The notes under the pieces: generated by a model
The model's database searches: none
Told to the model about the DNA's origin: nothing
Seen by the model: only the letters and a program-made list of their open reading frames with translations
Position numbers and translations under genes: made by a program
Assembly (NCBI GenBank): GCA_009760855.2
Contig: WPIO01000001.1
Coordinates: 10,600,501-10,664,500 of the forward strand
Source of the DNA: Cristatella mucedo
Lineage: Eukaryota; Bryozoa; Phylactolaemata; Cristatellidae
Length of the DNA: 64,000 nt
Direction: 5' to 3'
In this document: positions 1 to 12,648 of the stretch, piece by piece
How the letters are laid out: every line of letters begins with the position of its first letter
Numbering within the stretch: position 1 is the first letter of the stretch

Positions 1-350
1 CAACAAATTGGTTCAAATATTTGGGGGCTTATACATAGAGGGGGCTTATACACGGTAAAATAAGGTAGTTGTCGTTGCAAAATAATTGTGGAAGTGAGTT
101 CCACAGTCAAGGATTTTCTGTCGCCATCGGTCTTTAAGTGAAAGAATGGAACAGCTAATTTATTGTCCACGCAGGACCTGAGGGCACGATGAGGCTGAAA
201 CTGGTGCAGCCGCTCAGCTGGTTATGAAGGAGCCAAGCCGTGGCAGGCCATGTGGGTCAGCATAAGAACTTTGCTCTGTATCCAGTGATCAATCGGCAGC
301 CATCCAAGCTCATTTAGCAAAGGAGAGACATGGTCAAACCTCTGGGTTTG
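1..350 (-). mobile_element. L2-type retrotransposon fragment (family 2, antisense)
   Basis: From about position 74 the minus strand matches the reverse-transcriptase C-terminal part of the family 2 element better preserved at 38.2-39.3 kb (the stretches for lack of fit 'ELCWLPVDQRI' and 'LWNSLP' are recognisable, with decay). Bases 24-57 carry two GGGGGCTTATACA-like units resembling the end of a MITE. The element is truncated at both ends and broken by frameshifts. It is clearly a fossil. Confidence 0.75.
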
Positions 351-355
351 GCCAC

Positions 356-505
356 AGATAGCCCAGGAGGTAAGGTGCTCGCTCTTTACGACCAAGGTCG
401 TGGGTTCGAGTCATGCAGTGGGCGATCCTTTATTGCCAAATGCAAGTGGTGGTGATAGCCATTAAGACTTTTTTGCTGCTATACAAATGAGGCTGTTAAA
501 TAAGC
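356..505 (+). mobile_element. tRNA-derived SINE (family 3), copy 1
   Basis: It starts with a tRNA-like head: an A-box-like segment around 360-375 and a B-box-like GGTTCGAGTC near 403. A body with 'GGGCGATCCTTTATTGCC' follows, and it ends in CTATACAAATGAGGCT. Close copies lie at 9139, 36040 and 51186. The B-box surroundings resemble a tRNA-Lys 3' half, but the parent tRNA is a guess. Confidence 0.75.
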
Positions 506-901
506 TAATATTTCTAAGGCAATGGCAGTATTGGTGCAGGCAGGTCCGGTTCGTACATATAGGTAGCTGTAAGTCGTAGCCTTCGGGCAGACTGCTGCAA
601 AGTAGAAGAAGGAAGAGATGAGAGGACGAGAGAGGAGAGCACAGATCGGTGGACTGGCAGAAAGTCTCGAGTGCACGATGACGAGTCACATGACCTTCGT
701 GGCAATTCTGCTTAGTCACAACACGCGGTTGAGGTTGCAGCAAACTGTGAGCATTAGGCGTGCGGAGCATGTCAATCCTGCTAGAGGCGAGACAATAATA
801 TGAGCAGTGTCACGCCCACAGTATAAGGGCTGATATGAAATTTTTTACAGGACAAGTTGTGTCTGACTCCGTACCTGTATTTGCCTGAAGTGGCATGATG
901 A
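506..901. other. No gene recognised
   Basis: Open frames on both strands here overlap one another and show no family resemblance. The first exon of gene A, if it has one upstream of position 1078, may lie here, but I find no ATG exon ending in phase 0 with a good donor. Confidence 0.4.
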
Positions 902-998
902 GGCAGGCCAAGCAGAAGCAGCAGCCACTGCTACCCCATAAGCTGCCAAGCTGGAGGCAGCTTGTGGGGTAGCAGTGGCTGCTGCTCCTTGGTCTGCC
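902..998. repeat. Near-perfect inverted repeat (long hairpin)
   Basis: Arms 917-947 and 956-986 are complementary over 31 bases with one mismatch, around an 8-base loop (948-955). Pairing resumes after a small bulge between 902-912 and 989-998. The whole would fold into a stem of roughly 40 pairs in under 100 nt. It sits 80 bp upstream of the first recognised exon of gene A. It could be a small-RNA hairpin, a cruciform, or a fresh inverted duplication. Confidence 0.85.
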
Positions 999-1077
999 CT
1001 TGCCAAAGAGAGCCTCTTCCACTTTGAGCATAGTTTTTTAGACTTTTCTTTAATATCTCTCTTTCTCTCTCTCGCAG

Positions 1078-1164
1078 GTAAGATCGTGCGTGCTCTCTCA
1101 TTCTATCCAAGATTCTGCAACTGTTGTGCAAAATCGTCACAAGATTAAAGATGACTATTTACGT
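1078..1164 (+). CDS. NCF1-like: Gene A exon 1 (PX N-terminus)
   Basis: A strong pyrimidine tract and CAG precede 1078. The exon is 87 nt, exactly the length of gene B exon 1, and encodes 29 residues including SIQDSATVV and ending KIKDDYLR. The first codon is GTA where gene B has ATG. Its donor is GC rather than GT (CGT|GCAAGT); the nearby GT would give the wrong phase and a stop in the next exon. Confidence 0.6.
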
Positions 1165-4100
1165 GCAAGTGCACATCTAACAATTGGGCTTTCGAAAAGG
1201 CCTATAACATCTTCCTTTTCCAAAACGGCATATGCCGGAGGTATTCCTATTTATGTATGCTTTAAGCCTAAGCATGTTGTAACCTGCGAACTCTAGGATG
1301 CAGTGATGCGCTACACTATGAGGTAGCATTGCTTTTCCTTATTTCATTTCAATCGCTTTTATTTTTCAGTTATATGTGCTACAAGTCTCATGGTCCGACG
1401 GTACTAAGTACATCATCTACCGGTCGTATGCCGAAATATTCAGCATGCATGTAAGTCTAGCTGTTCAATGCACAAATGCTTCATTCATATTCAGAGTGTA
1501 GTTTACATTAATAAGCCAGTGCATACATACTGGTTAATGCATTTTCTTGCTGCCGGCAAGATGCCATGAGCTGTTGATCATTCACAGTGATAGTAAATCA
1601 CAGATCGTGCGATGACATGAGAATTATGGTTTCAGGTCAAGCTTGTCGAGGCTTTCCCTATTGAGGCAGGAAAGGTCAGCATCAAGGACAAAGTGCTTCC
1701 AGATTTTGCTGCAGATGGTGAGCGTACACCAGATTTGGCAACAGTCGTTTGTTGAGCCTCGCTGTGATTGCATTCTGTCCTGCAAGAGGTGTTTGCAGGG
1801 CAATGCGGTTCTTGTTCACTCCATTTACTGTCGAGATTTCAGGCCATTGCTGCCAGCATAGGTATAGCAAGGATTAAGCCAAGGATGGTGTCAGACCTTA
1901 ACTTTTAGAAAACCAGAAAATCAGAGGAACGTGAAGAAGTCTGTCGGGCAGTTAAATCTCGGATACACTGCTTCAGGTCGGTCCGGGGGCTAGGTTTTGC
2001 TGGCCCCATTTCACAGGCCGGCGCTGTTTTAGCTACCAGCCCCTATTGCTGGTGATTTTTCATGTTTGATTTTAATGGTGCTACTAATGCTATGAAATGG
2101 GTGAATTCAGTAGTTCGTTCAACATTTACAGGTGCCATCATAAGTTTAAGTGAGCCACCATACCATAAAGTGCATCGAATTCATTGGTAAATTATCCTGC
2201 ATTGAATTCTGTTGCTTTGCGGACACATGCATTCAGAATCATGGCTAACACTCTTGCACTTAACTATTTAATAACTGAAAGGCAGATTTTAATAGTTGGT
2301 ATCTCAATCGCGATTCTTAATCTTTACATGTTTATGGGGGTTTACATGAACACTGTTAGCCCAGGATAGGTAGCTGAGGCTTTCGTGGAAGTTTAACGAA
2401 CAGCCTCAAGTAAGGCATATGTTGAGGTGATTCGAATAATTAAATATTTCACGATCGCTCCAGAGCGTTCAAGTTTTCGATGTGGATAAGATCAAAGCAG
2501 ATACTTAGCCATGGTCATTCCACTAGTGGAACATACTAGTGATCCAAACCTTTGCTGAAAAATGCTCTCAGCGATCTGATGATATGCTTTGGATCGTAGA
2601 CTATTGCCAGCTAAAATCTATCATTCTAAGTGCAGCCACACTCGGAATGATGACGTGTTTTTGATGTTTGAGCATTATGTTGTTTTGTAATATCTTCCGT
2701 GCGATTGATAGCTATGGTACTAGCCACTATTCAGCAGCCTAGTACCATTCTTTTTCCACCCCAGAATTTTTTTATATGCTGCTTCACATTCTTTGTTCCT
2801 ATGGAAAAAAGGTGTAGTCGACCAACGTCTATTGGGCCTTGTCTCTCTTGTCCATTCTGCAGTGCTTACTGCTTGCCAGCTCGAGGGATTTAGGCTCTGT
2901 GCCTGGCCTGGAGGGTTCAGGCTATGGTCTAAATTGTATGCATTTCCACCGGCATCCCATTTGGTAGATCACTGTCCCTTACGCAGCCTTACCTTTAGGT
3001 CCGTGTAGCTAGAGGTATTTTCTTTTGAAAACCTCGGTCTATAGACTATCTTTGCTCATGTAACAACTCAATCCCCTTAGATTTATCCATCCCTGTATTC
3101 TAAGTTTATGGTTTAGTTTAAAAAATATCAATATAATGCATCGTTATTACCATTCTTTTGACATATCTTACAAAACTATGCTAGCAAATTCTATATCGTC
3201 ATCATTATCAATTTTCATGTCACTGTTATTAGGAATCGAAATCAATTATTATTTCCATCGGAATCTGGTTCTTGGCAGTCCTTGTATTAGTCGTCGTCTT
3301 CACTGCGTCTAACGAAACCTTAATTATGATTTGAGGCCGATAACATCATACGAATCTTCCATTATCCACTGGTAACAAGTTTTACTTCTGCCTTCAGGTT
3401 CTTGGATTCTATAATGTTCCAAGAGTAATGATGGACTATACAGTTAAGCCGGTAGCACTTAGTTTCAATTGCCGCGACTTTGATCTTAGTACCGTCGATC
3501 ATTAGCTATCCTAGACAAAGTCGTGCGTAATTACCTGCCATAGTCCGGACAACTGTTATAGTTTTTATTCCCAAAGTTTGACTAACAAATTGGTTTAAAA
3601 CTTACTTAGCCTTCTTTGCTGTAACTTTTTTCCCAAACTGTTATTAGGCATCACAGCTTTGGTCTCAGTAATGCATATTCGCTTAGTATCACTCCTTGAT
3701 TCCGGTCCTTAGACTTTTGCGATACCATTGCACCTCCTTTAAGGATTCCGATCAGATTTGATAATTTGCCTTGTGCTATGAGTTTTCTAATTTTTCCGAA
3801 AAGTAGCTGGCTTTTTTAAGTAAGAAAACCAAGTATCAACACCAACTCTCATCACTAGCGAATCGGTGTCTTTCATGCCAGTTTCGATATATTCCCATAC
3901 TTGGCTCACATCGTATTTTGTAATGCAAAGCTTGCATATGTAAGCTGGATTGGTATAAAATGTTTTACAATTCCTTTGGAATTGCTATGTGAAATTTTTA
4001 GAAGTACCCTGTCCACATGGCTTATGCTCCATTGATTACTCGAATATTGACTATCATCAACGGATCTCGTCATTTTGAGTGGATAGTCGGAGAATTAGGT

Positions 4101-6518
4101 CGTGTAAATCACCTTAGAAATTCCCTTAAACCTCTAGGGAGTATCCTCAATCAGAATCTTCCATTGTAGACTTGATATTTTCAGTGGTTCGATTTAAAAA
4201 CTCATATCACTTAAATTCGCTAGTCGGTTGTGGCATTGTCATTGCATGATCCTCAAGACAAGTACCGTCGACCCACATAAGAAATACGTTAGGCTTATTA
4301 TGATCTTGATCGTAACAAGGTGGATTTCTAGCACCAATTTACTTCTTAGATGCTTTTATCATCCCACTAATAGTGCTTTCTTCAGTGAAGAGCCATATGC
4401 CATTACCTGAAATCGAGTCTCGTTTTACTTTGGTGTATTTCAATCAAACAGTTCATATTGCACTTTGAGCAGTAACGAAATGAGCTGGGTCTAGCGAGTA
4501 TCTCGAATAATAGACTTATCTGAATGCTTTGACAATGTCGGCTAGTCTGAAACGGTCTATTTTCAGATTTAATTAATTGTAACATCTAGGGCTTTAAACC
4601 CGATGGGTTTCCATATTTCCCCAGCCCGTTTGTAAGTGTTGTCATACTCACCTATTACTTTTTGTATCGAAGAATCATGAAACAATCTCCTGGAATTGTA
4701 TATCACTTCTCGTACAATTCTACCTAGGCAATTGTAATCTACAATGTTTAACACCCTAATTTTGTATATCTCCACAGCCTTATTGTAAGACTTTTCATTC
4801 CCCTCCGATACCTTTTCTATAGCAGAAGCCGAGCTGGTTTGGTCCAGTGGTTAAGGTGCTCGCCCCGACCAAGGTCTGGCTGACGTTGTTGGCTCGAGCC
4901 CCGAGGCATATGTGAAGCACCTGAATAGAGATTAAGTTCTCTTGGATGCTATACAAATGAATTATATTGAGTTATCATGAAACCACTTTGATCGCATAGC
5001 TCATTGGCTAAAGTCTTCTCAGCTTTTGCTAGACTTGAACTCCTCAGCATCTGGCAACTGAGCTCATCGAGCCTAGAAAGCAGCTGGTGCAAAACTCTGC
5101 AGCCAGGCTTGTCTGTCGTGAGCGTCGCAGTTGCCACATCACACCACTTCTCGCTGACCTGCACTGGCTCCCAGTCAAGCAACGGATTGACTTCAAGGTT
5201 TTGTTGCTCACTTTTAGGTCACTTCATTCTTTGGCTCCAGCCTATCTCTCAGATCTACTCCCCCACCAGGCCACGCATCGTACCACCCGCTTTTCGGAAT
5301 CCAACAGTCTACCAATACCTCGTACAAACCTCAAATCCTATGGAGACCGTGCATTTAGTTCGTATGCTCCCAAAGCCTGGAACTCCCTCCCGACCTGCAT
5401 CAGAACATCCCCTGACCTGACCACATTTAAAAAGAACTTAAAAACACACCTATTTATGACAGCATTTAGTGGGTCCGTGTGATTCGTCCTTGATGTGCTT
5501 ATGCGTGCTGACACTGTGCATGCTGCCACTAACCACACTTGCATGCTGAACCTGTGCATGTCACCCCTAACCATGTTATTCATGTTGTTTATCAAGCATG
5601 GTATTACTCACCTTTCAATCGCAGTTCCCTTTGCAGCAAATGTAAAGGGCCTAGAAAGAGATTGAGTTCTCTGAGGGTGCTTTATCAAGTGCATTATTAT
5701 TTTTATTAGAAAGAGAGCCGATGTATAGTCAATAATTAGGTCTACCCTTTATTATTTATTATTACCCTTTCTCTCTTGTCAACTCAAATATCGAAGGATT
5801 TTCCAGTGCCAGATGATAGCCTTTGCAAAACGTGTCCCTTTTCACCACAGCTATGAGATAAGAATCCTTCCCACGAACGTAGCGGAACGTGACTTCATGT
5901 TATCTGAGTCTGAAAGCCTGAACGTCATTTATTTTCAGACGGGATAGCTTTTGGCTTCAGAGTCTCACACAATTGGAACTAACAATTTTTAAAGGGACCG
6001 AAGAGCCTTGGTGTGGGCGGTGCTCCATCGGTGTGCCGACTCGGCCTGTTTCTCCTATTGGACGGTCATAAAAAATTATGTTAAATAAGTCATTTCTTTT
6101 TTAAGGCAAAGACCACCCGCAGCTGATATGAGTAGGTTGTTTTTGGCTGAGCTTAGGTCGTAGCTTATTTCAGCTCATGACAAAAGAGGTATGAGCTAGG
6201 AGTGAATTGTTTGTGTTAAATGGTGTACTAGGTCTACACTGGGCGAGTGTGCCACATAACATTCCTTACTGTCGTAACCTCGGCAGAATGGCGAATTTAC
6301 TCAAAGAAGCTCATCGTCAATTAGAGCGTCGTTGCAACATTTTTTGCTTGAGCAGGTTTGTTCGCAATAGCATTTGTTTGCAATAGCATTTGTTTGTAAG
6401 GCTGACTTCTATGGCAAAATCGTCCCGACAGTGTTCTATCTGTGGGAGACCATTCTGCTTAATTGCTTTCACGTTTTCATCGTTTCGAGATTAATTTTCG
6501 TCTAAATATTATAGACCA

Positions 6519-6559
<41 letters not shown>

Positions 6560-6615
6560 TATAGATATATTATACTATATATTATATATTATACTATGTA
6601 TTATATGTATTATAT

Positions 6616-6664
<49 letters not shown>

Positions 6665-9623
6665 ACATGCACTGCTTGGCAATCTTAAGCTCTCTTGCTA
6701 TGCCCTTTTTGCCTGCCCAATTGACCAAGTGTTTCCTTCCTTGAAAGCCAACATTCCCATCGCTTTTCCCGCCACACAGTGCTTTCTAGTTGCCATGCCG
6801 TCCCCAAATTTAGATGGAAAATGAAATCACCTAATCACCTCTCCGTGGCACTCACCACTAGACCAAAAGGCCCTTCGAAGTCAAAACTGGCACCACTTCT
6901 TGTGACGTACCACTTAATGGATTAGACTTAACCTTGAATCCATTTTGTCATCAGAACAGTGTTTTCTATTGCATTGTTTTCTCCCGGGCTTGTCCGTCAG
7001 TGGCACCTCCTTATTTAGTTCGAAGTGATACAGCCATTAGCCGAACATGCTCGGCATGATTATTCTTTCTCCTCTGACCCCGAGTCCGAGTCCTGCTGGT
7101 GGCACGATGCCTAATGTTCCTGAGGGGGAAAGATATTGCAGCCTTAAGTCCCAGCTTGGTAACTGAGACATTGTGTACCCACTTGGCTGCAATGCAGTGA
7201 TGCAGTTTGTCTGCATGGCTGCTGCCTTCAATCAGCTTACATTTGTCCATGTTCTTTTTTGCGGTAAAAGCTATCACAACGGCAGTTCTCAAATAATAGC
7301 ACATGGCCTTTCTATTGCTTCCTGTGGGTATCACCGTCAGGGCTTTTTAACCTTAATTTTTTTTTAAATTTCTCAGTTATTAAGCCTGAGTCAGTGCCAC
7401 ATTAAAAGGCAGTTGTCTTAGAAATTTCTAGTTTCTTGGTGCTTGCTTCAAATTTTGACAGTAGCTGTATCTTTGATTTCTTTCCCCTACATAAGTAAAT
7501 TATATCTTATTACTGGTATCATTATTAATATAACATTTTACGGATGGGAGCATGCATTCGATTCGGTGTATGTTACCACTTTTGCGTCCACAGTTGCGCA
7601 ACTACGTTGAAGCACTCTTAATATATTGTGCTCCAATTATAGCAGCCTCTTTGCTCCATAGGTTGTGTAGCTTTATGCTATGCCAGTCATCGAGTCTTAG
7701 ATGAGTTGCCCTGAGGTCCAGGGCTATTGGCAAGCATTGAGGCATAAAGCGGCGCGTGCAGGCTCGGTGACAGGCAAGACTGTCAGGTTTGGCATATTAG
7801 TTCTACAGTAAACCTGATGCCAATTTATGCCAGATGAAGTAGAGGTAGCTTAATGGCTTTGGTAAATTTATAGTACAGTAGATTCGACTTGTAAGAATAC
7901 GTTCAGTGGAAAATAGGCATTCTTAAATGTGGAGTATTCCCATATGTGCTTCTGTGTGCCTGATGCGTTTGCCCTGCCTTCTGTGACCGCTGGGTTCATG
8001 CGAGTGGTTGAATCTAGACTGGTCCGCTTATCACGGCTCTGCTACATTCTGTGTAACTCATGCGGCCCTACCAGAACAGCCTATGCACTAGTGGGTTTTT
8101 GGCATATGTGTAAGTACCTTGCAGCCCATTCGATATTCGATTAATAAAAACAGAGCATCCCGAAAATAGCTGCATTTGAGTGCGAATACTTCGGCTCGAA
8201 AGTGCCGGAAAGGTGCGATTTTCTTCCAGATCGGCGGTGCTTGCCGGCGCAGGCGTTGGCAAACGTTGCTCTCTACTTTGAACGACTACTCAGGCTCGAC
8301 CGGAAGATCGCCACCTACAAAGAGCTTGTGACCTTTGTGACGCTCACCCCGACAGACAAGGCTGCAAAAGATGTTCAGCCAAGGTCTGCATTGTTAACTA
8401 TTGTGTGCTGGGCAGGCTGATAGCATCCAATGCATGCAAATAGCACGATGCTTGCAAGAAATATCCGCAGACGACGCAGACGTCAACCACTTTCGTGCTA
8501 ACTTGCTGCAATGTGGTCATGCAATTTTTCTTCGTGGCTGTTGCCTTCAATCAGCTTTCATTTGCCTAGTTTTTCCTTTGTGGGAATCGTTATAGAAACG
8601 GTAGGTCTCAAAGAATAGCACACGGCCTTTTCTATTGCTTCCTCCGGGCATCACCTTCAGGGCTTTTGAACCTTTAGGCTACTTCTTTTCCCCAATTAGT
8701 CTCATTTAGCAAGCTTGTCTTGAAAGCTACGCTGCCATTCCCTCTCAGGAACATAGCGCATTTTGCCACCAGCAGGATTTGGACTCGGGGTCACGGAGCA
8801 AGGAATATGATCATACCGAGTATGCAACCGGTAGTGGCAGAAGCTTGTAAGTTATCCAAATGAGCTCCAAACCTATTATTATTCTAAAATTGTTAAAAAT
8901 TAGCTCAAACTTTAGTATGTAATGCACCGGAAGAGCCAACATCGTCATCATTATCCTCACGATTATTGTAATTAGGTCTTAATCCATAAAACAATGACAC
9001 TCGTAACTGCCAAGCTCATAGCGCTCAGCAGTTGGATGGTGTTGACTTTCAGAGGCTGGTGCAGCTTGTTGTTCAGAGGCAAATAGCAGCCAGAGGTCGT
9101 GCAGCCCGTGTCCTCTAGGAGAGTACAGCTTCTTACTGGGCCGTGATAGCCCAGGAGGTATGGCACTTGCTCTCACGACCGAGGTCGTTGGTTCGAATCC
9201 TGCAGTGGGCGATCCTTTATTGCCAACTGCAAGCAGTGGTGAAAGCCGTTAAGGCTCCTCTGCCGATATACAAATGAGGCTTTTAAATTAGCAAACATTA
9301 ATTTTTTATTCATATATTTACTAACTTTTTGTGATCTGATCCTTGCAGCCAGAGTGCTACCTCCATCATCAGTAGCTGCTGCTGAAGCAGCCATAGCTGT
9401 AAACAAAGGAATATGTGTCAAGACCGACGGCAACAGCCATCGATAGCTGTCGGTAGCAAGCCAAAGTATTCTTATGTAATAGCTTCATCTCTATAGTGAC
9501 AGAATAGCCTTAATTATATCAATAATAATAATCGGACGTACACACACACAAACACACGCACACACGCGCGTGCACGCACATGCACACACAAGCACACACA
9601 AACATACACACACAAATGTGCAT

Positions 9624-9685
<62 letters not shown>

Positions 9686-12455
9686 CACCTTAAGATATAG
9701 GCATTTCCCATATGCTGGAATGGAAGCATTAGCAGTTATCAGCAAATCTTTATCGGCAATAAAGGATTGCCCGCTGCAGGCCCGAACCATGATAGGGGCC
9801 GTGAAATGCAAGATTTAAATGTGAGCGCATGTGTGTGTATGCTTGCATGCTTGCAAGCGTGCATGCACACGCATTCGTTCATGGGTGGGCATGACTGTTC
9901 ATCTCCACAAAGCCACAGAGACTAAGTAAGTGTTATCCTGGAGAGTTTTCTATGGCAAACTCAAAGCCTAAGCATCTATCGGTTTCTACGCGGTAGCCAA
10001 CACCATCGGACGTTATTTACTGGTGAAATCGTATCAGGTGCGAGTTTTGTTAAAGCGCTACCACAACAGACGAAATAGCTTCCTCCAAGCATTCTTAACA
10101 GCGTGTATCAACCAGTGAAAAACAAGCCAATAAGTCTTTCTCTTTTTTTTTAACCAGGTTTGGACTCTTGTCGAATCACTCGCAACTGCTATGCCAAGAT
10201 GTAACAGGGATGCAGCAATACAGCATAATGCTGTCTGTTATGTTGGACTTTCAATTTGGTGTAGATTGATCAATAGGAGCTAGTAATACAAGCGTTATGC
10301 TAACTAAATAGGCTTGCATTTTAGAGCTGTACTAATGCAGCACACAGCCACCAATCATATCTGGAAGGCTTTAATGCATTCCTGCAATCATATTTAGTAC
10401 TCCTCGTAAATGAGGGAGTACTTTTTTGTCAAGATGATTCATTAGGTAGTTGCAAAGTTGCCTGCATATCTTTCTTCTATTCCTCATATGATAAAGATGT
10501 GCTCATCAGTGTTTGCCTCTAGCTTAAGCAACCAAGGGATTGATTCCTCAATTCAGGATGATAGATTTTAGTAGCTAGACCTGTTGCTTGATCGAGTCAT
10601 CCTCCTGACTCAGGCTTGTCAACATAGCAATACTTTGTATCCATTGCCACGGAGGAGCAGACTTCAATGTCTAACATTGATATGTTATCCGTTATGCAAA
10701 CAAATACATTGTCATTCCCACAGAGTTTTTGTGAAATCTTGCTTTTCATTTAGTCATAGGGCCTCATGCCATTACTGCAGTCAAGCGCTTCACCACAAAA
10801 CGTCGTGATGCTCGAGCAATACTAACATCACGATCGCAGTTTTTCTCTTCATTATTCATACCACCAGCACTTAAATCTGCTATCAGGGTGGCCAGAAGTT
10901 CAAGTTTTCGTCTGCAATGCAGAAATTGCATCCAGTTGCTCCAACAACATCCCTGTTAGCTGTTCTGGTCGGTCTTACTGTAAAATGAGTTGATGTCATC
11001 TTTGTATTTGTCATAGCTTAGTCCAAAAGAAAACTTCTGGTAACCATCGTTTTGGGACTGGTACCTTTTCTGGTCTGTTTGGTTCTATTTACTGTCAATG
11101 TAAGCTGACTTTCGGACCTCATCCTCTTCGCCAAATCATCTGTTGTGTTTAATTGGTGTATGCCGAATTTTCAAGACAATGGATTCCTGTGAAAAAATCT
11201 CTTTATTTCTTGACCGTCAACTCGTGACTCTGGTTCTCGGTTAAGAGAGCTATTACAAATCAACAAGTAAGTGCCTTAATCTATGTCTTAGCCCTTCTGT
11301 GGATTGGCATTTATGCCTTATGTCATTGCAGCATACTTAAGAGTTTAATAGCATCTGCCATCGCCTTTAACTTTAGAGGATTATCAAAAAGGGCTGCATA
11401 CCTTCAATTTCTGTTATTTCATGATCCTTGGCACATTTGTTGCAGTGCATCGAAGCCACTGTGCCGAAGTGGCATATGCATCCTGGAGCCATGAGCTTTG
11501 GCTGATGCCTCTGCACCAAACCCGATTACTGTACCTGGATCTAGTCTAGTGAAATGTACGTGCTGGGGTGACGGTATCCCCAGTCCTGCCGAGATTGCAT
11601 GTTATAAAAGCTGTGTCTGACCATGTGGCAAGTGACTGCTAAGTATCACTAAATAAGTATCACTAAATTGGTTGTGGTATTCCAAATTGATACACGCAGT
11701 GAGCCGTTGAAAATAATTACCGGGCTGCATTGCAGTCTCCATCTGTTACTTGTGGTAACTGTTGAACGCCATGACTGACATATGGGACAGTTCTGATTTT
11801 TTTGATAATGACTTCTTTGGCAGATTTCAAGCTTCTCTGATCTGATTTTGCTCAAGTTTCCCAAGAAGTGAAATGAAACCATTTTTGCCCTGACGTAAAG
11901 CCAGTCTTTCGACTCTTACGATGTTTATTGCATGTGAATCTGCTATTAATGCTGGACAAAATAGTTTACAATTCCGTGTGTCTGCTATGAGGCACTGACT
12001 TACTATTAACTTCTTTATTTTAACAGCTCAAGTGCGACTTTGGCAGGCCAAGCTCAAAATGATAATGGAAGGCAAGCCAAAGAAACAAAAGCTAGTAAGT
12101 AAATCTGAACTTATATATTGTCTGCAGCTCTCATCCTAATTGAGTTACAGCGTATTCTGGTTTGGAGCATGATTTTTCTCTTATGCACTTTTATGTAAAT
12201 TGCAATGATTGACTGCTGGCTTGGCTCACGTTTGCATCTTCAAGTTAATACTAATGCACTTGGACAGGGGTATACTGCAAATCATCTCTCACTCTTGCTC
12301 TATTTCTTTCTGTGTCTCTCTTCTCATGGTCTCTCTCTCTCTCTCTCTCTTCTCTCTATCCCTCTATTCTCTCCTCTCTCTCATTCTCATCCTCTCGTTC
12401 CCTGTCTTTTTCAATGTCTGTCTGTCTCTCTCTCTCTCACATTGTGTACCCCATT

Positions 12456-12486
<31 letters not shown>

Positions 12487-12617
12487 GTCCCCATTTCTCT
12501 GTCTCTGTCTCTCTCTGTCTGTCTCTCTCTCTCTGTGTCTCTCTCTGTCTCTGTCTCTCTCTCTCTGTCTGTCTGTCTCTCTCTGTCTCTATCTCTTTGT
12601 CTCTGTCTCTCTCTGTG

Positions 12618-12648
<31 letters not shown>

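Noticed and set aside
1161..1166. GT donor at 1163 for gene A exon 1
   Set aside because: It would leave phase 1 and run the next exon into an early stop. The GC donor two bases later gives phase 0 and the gene B length.
9491..9818. Cys-Val and His-Thr repeat frames
   Set aside because: A CA microsatellite on either strand gives these.
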